Source: Sulfurimonas sp. (GTDB lineage: Bacteria; Campylobacterota; Campylobacteria; Campylobacterales; Sulfurimonadaceae). Taken from it: a stretch of DNA of 64,000 nucleotides. The notes below the pieces were generated by a model, which was not told where the DNA came from, searched no databases, and saw only the letters and a list, made by a program, of their open reading frames with translations. A program made the position numbers and the translations under genes. Of the stretch, positions 62,623 to 64,000 are shown one piece after another. How positions within the stretch are numbered: position 1 is the stretch's first letter; every line of letters begins with the position of its first letter. The DNA is taken from contig NZ_JAPHUF010000004.1 of NCBI RefSeq assembly GCF_026196735.1, positions 59,868-123,867 of the forward strand, in the 5' to 3' direction.

Positions 62623-63615
62623 TTATAAAGCTTCTATTTTCTTTTTTAATGCACTAACAACATCATCTGCTATATCGCCGCCAACTTCAAAGCCGAACTC
62701 TTGAAGTTTTTCAACGATTTCATCATATGATTTCTTACCTAGGTTTTTAACATTTTTAAGATCATTAGTACTCATCATTGCTATTTCACCTACTAGTTTG
62801 ATGCTTGAGCGGTCAAGACAGTTAAAACTTCTAGCACTCAAACCTAAACTATCGATATTAGTTGTTAATTTTTTAAGATCCGGGCTCTCTTCAACTCTTT
62901 CAATTGTAGTTGGAGCTTTAACACTGATCTCAGAGTTAAATACAGCTAATTGAGCATACATAACTTCTAGTGAATTTCTAAACGCATCTAATGGAGAAAT
63001 TTGTCCATCAGTTCTAATGTTTAAAACAACTCTTTCAAAGTTAGGGTTATCTTCTACTAGCACATTCTCAATTTTGTAAGTTGCACTGCGAACCGGAGTG
63101 AAATAAGCATCAAGTGCTATATATCCATCTTCTAATTCATCATAAGTATCTTCACTAGCTACATAACCGATACCTTGAGCAATCTTAATGTTAAAGTTAA
63201 GAGTAGAATCTTCATTTAATGTTGCTAGAGGAGCATCCGGAGTTACTACCTCTACTTCATCATTTGAAAGATCACTTCCTTTAATAGTACAAGGACCAGC
63301 AAAGCTGTAGTTGATCTCTGTCTCTACACTTTCATCTAATAATTTAAAACGAATCTCTTTAAGATTTAAAATAAAATCAGAGATATCCTCAAGCATACCA
63401 CGAACTGAATCGAATTCATGTTTAGCACCCTCAATTTTGATAGCTATTGGTGCATAACCAACTGAACTACTTAATAAAAAACGGCGAAGTGGATGAGCTA
63501 AAGAGATTGCATAACCAGTTTCAAATGGGTATGCCATAATATTAGCTTCATTCTCACTAATCTGTTCTACCTCAAATTCTTGAGGAGCAAGTGGAGTAGT
63601 TTTAATTTTCTTCAT
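62623..63615 (-). CDS. rpoA: RNA polymerase subunit alpha
   Basis: Alpha dimerises to start RNA polymerase assembly. The 330-residue protein has an N-terminal domain ([45 protein letters not shown] near 33-50). Its C-terminal DNA- and activator-binding domain has [21 protein letters not shown] and [19 protein letters not shown]. It lies between rpsD and rplQ. Confidence 0.98.
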   Translation of the reverse strand: MKKIKTTPLAPQEFEVEQISENEANIMAYPFETGYAISLAHPLRRFLLSSSVGYAPIAIKIEGAKHEFDSVRGMLEDISDFILNLKEIRFKLLDESVETEINYSFAGPCTIKGSDLSNDEVEVVTPDAPLATLNEDSTLNFNIKIAQGIGYVASEDTYDELEDGYIALDAYFTPVRSATYKIENVLVEDNPNFERVVLNIRTDGQISPLDAFRNSLEVMYAQLAVFNSEISVKAPTTIERVEESPDLKKLTTNIDSLGLSARSFNCLDRSSIKLVGEIAMMSTNDLKNVKNLGKKSYDEIVEKLQEFGFEVGGDIADDVVSALKKKIEAL

Positions 63616-63638
63616 TCTCTAACGCCTTTTATTAATTA

Positions 63639-64000
63639 TTATTTCGAGTAAAGCTCAACGATTAAACGCTCTTCTACAGGTATAACAACTTCTTCACGCT
63701 CTGGTAAACGAGTGAAGATACCAAAAACTTTTTCAGAATCAGTATCAACCCATGGAGCTAAACCAGTTTGGTTAGTTAATTCCATAGCACGAACAATTTG
63801 ATTATTAGTCTTACTTGATTCACGAACTTCTATTTTCTGACCAGGTCTAACACGGTAAGAAGGAATATCAAGTTTTTTGCCATCTACAAGTAGGTGACCG
63901 TGAGTTACAAGCTGACGAGCAAAACGACGAGTTGAAGCAAATCCCATACGATAAACTACATTATCTAGTCTTTGTTCAATTAAAGTAATAAGGTTTGTAC
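63639..64000 (-). CDS. rpsD: 30S ribosomal protein S4, N-terminus cut by the window end
   Basis: About 119 C-terminal residues are present. The frame reads [19 protein letters not shown], then [19 protein letters not shown] and [10 protein letters not shown], the S4 RNA-binding domain; it stays open to the window edge upstream of the internal ATG at 63947, so that ATG is not the start. S4 nucleates 30S assembly and in many bacteria represses the alpha operon. rpoA follows 23 bases later. Confidence 0.97.
   Translation of the reverse strand, partial: TNLITLIEQRLDNVVYRMGFASTRRFARQLVTHGHLLVDGKKLDIPSYRVRPGQKIEVRESSKTNNQIVRAMELTNQTGLAPWVDTDSEKVFGIFTRLPEREEVVIPVEERLIVELYSK

Overview
This window is a 64 kb piece of a low-GC chromosome from a member of the Campylobacterota (former Epsilonproteobacteria), most like the Sulfurimonas group. 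The assignment rests on gene order and protein character: a tRNA(Thr-Tyr-Gly-Thr)-tufA-rpmG-tRNA(Trp)-secE-nusG-rplKAJL-rpoB-rpoC-rpsL-rpsG-fusA block, flgB-flgC-fliE-ftsI, a short ComEC without a hydrolase domain, a MagIII-type glycosylase, and a PgbA-like protein. rpoB and rpoC are separate genes, unlike the fused gene of Helicobacter and Wolinella. No phage, insertion sequence or CRISPR array was seen. Genus and species cannot be fixed from the sequence alone.

Layout. 1-11.6 kb: the end of a TonB-dependent receptor, then ispG-dnaB-comEC, a YihY membrane protein, a heme-c diguanylate cyclase, a GlcD-type oxidase, a PgbA-like protein, an M23 peptidase and a NUDT14-like Nudix hydrolase. 11.7-14.7 kb: priA and two prepilin-like proteins. 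14.8-18.1 kb: a sigma-54 promoter driving flgB-flgC-fliE, then ftsI. 18.1-22.1 kb: panC, prfB, bpt and small membrane or exported proteins. 22.2-39.9 kb: the translation and transcription block on the minus strand, with several strong stem-loops in its spacers. 40.0-46.8 kb: a signalling island. 46.8-53.7 kb: mixed small genes (yaaA, rlmB-like, thioredoxin, AEC transporter, magIII, SagB-type oxidoreductase, DUF3144). 53.7-62.1 kb: minus-strand housekeeping genes (tkt, ispA, PDZ protein, ybaB, panD, ferredoxin, murE, TPR protein, nfu, aldo/keto reductase). 62.2-64 kb: rplQ-rpoA-rpsD, with rpsD cut by the window end.

The most unusual part is 40.0-46.8 kb. One operon encodes a TPR plus beta-barrel outer-membrane protein resembling the Slam/DUF560 translocators. 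It is followed by an exported FecR-domain protein whose C-terminal domain looks like a TbpB-type barrel, the usual cargo of such translocators. Last comes a CHASE2 class III adenylyl cyclase with all catalytic residues. Read divergently is a GAF/HD-GYP protein fused to a domain resembling class II cyclic-nucleotide phosphodiesterases. My inference is a cell-surface sensing system linked to cAMP synthesis, with cAMP and c-di-GMP breakdown encoded next door. Other notable signals are a 19-codon upstream ORF copying the start of flgC, three genes with a -10 box exactly six bases before the start codon (likely leaderless), an over-represented CTACATGT/ACATGTAG word, and a related pair of inverted-repeat elements.
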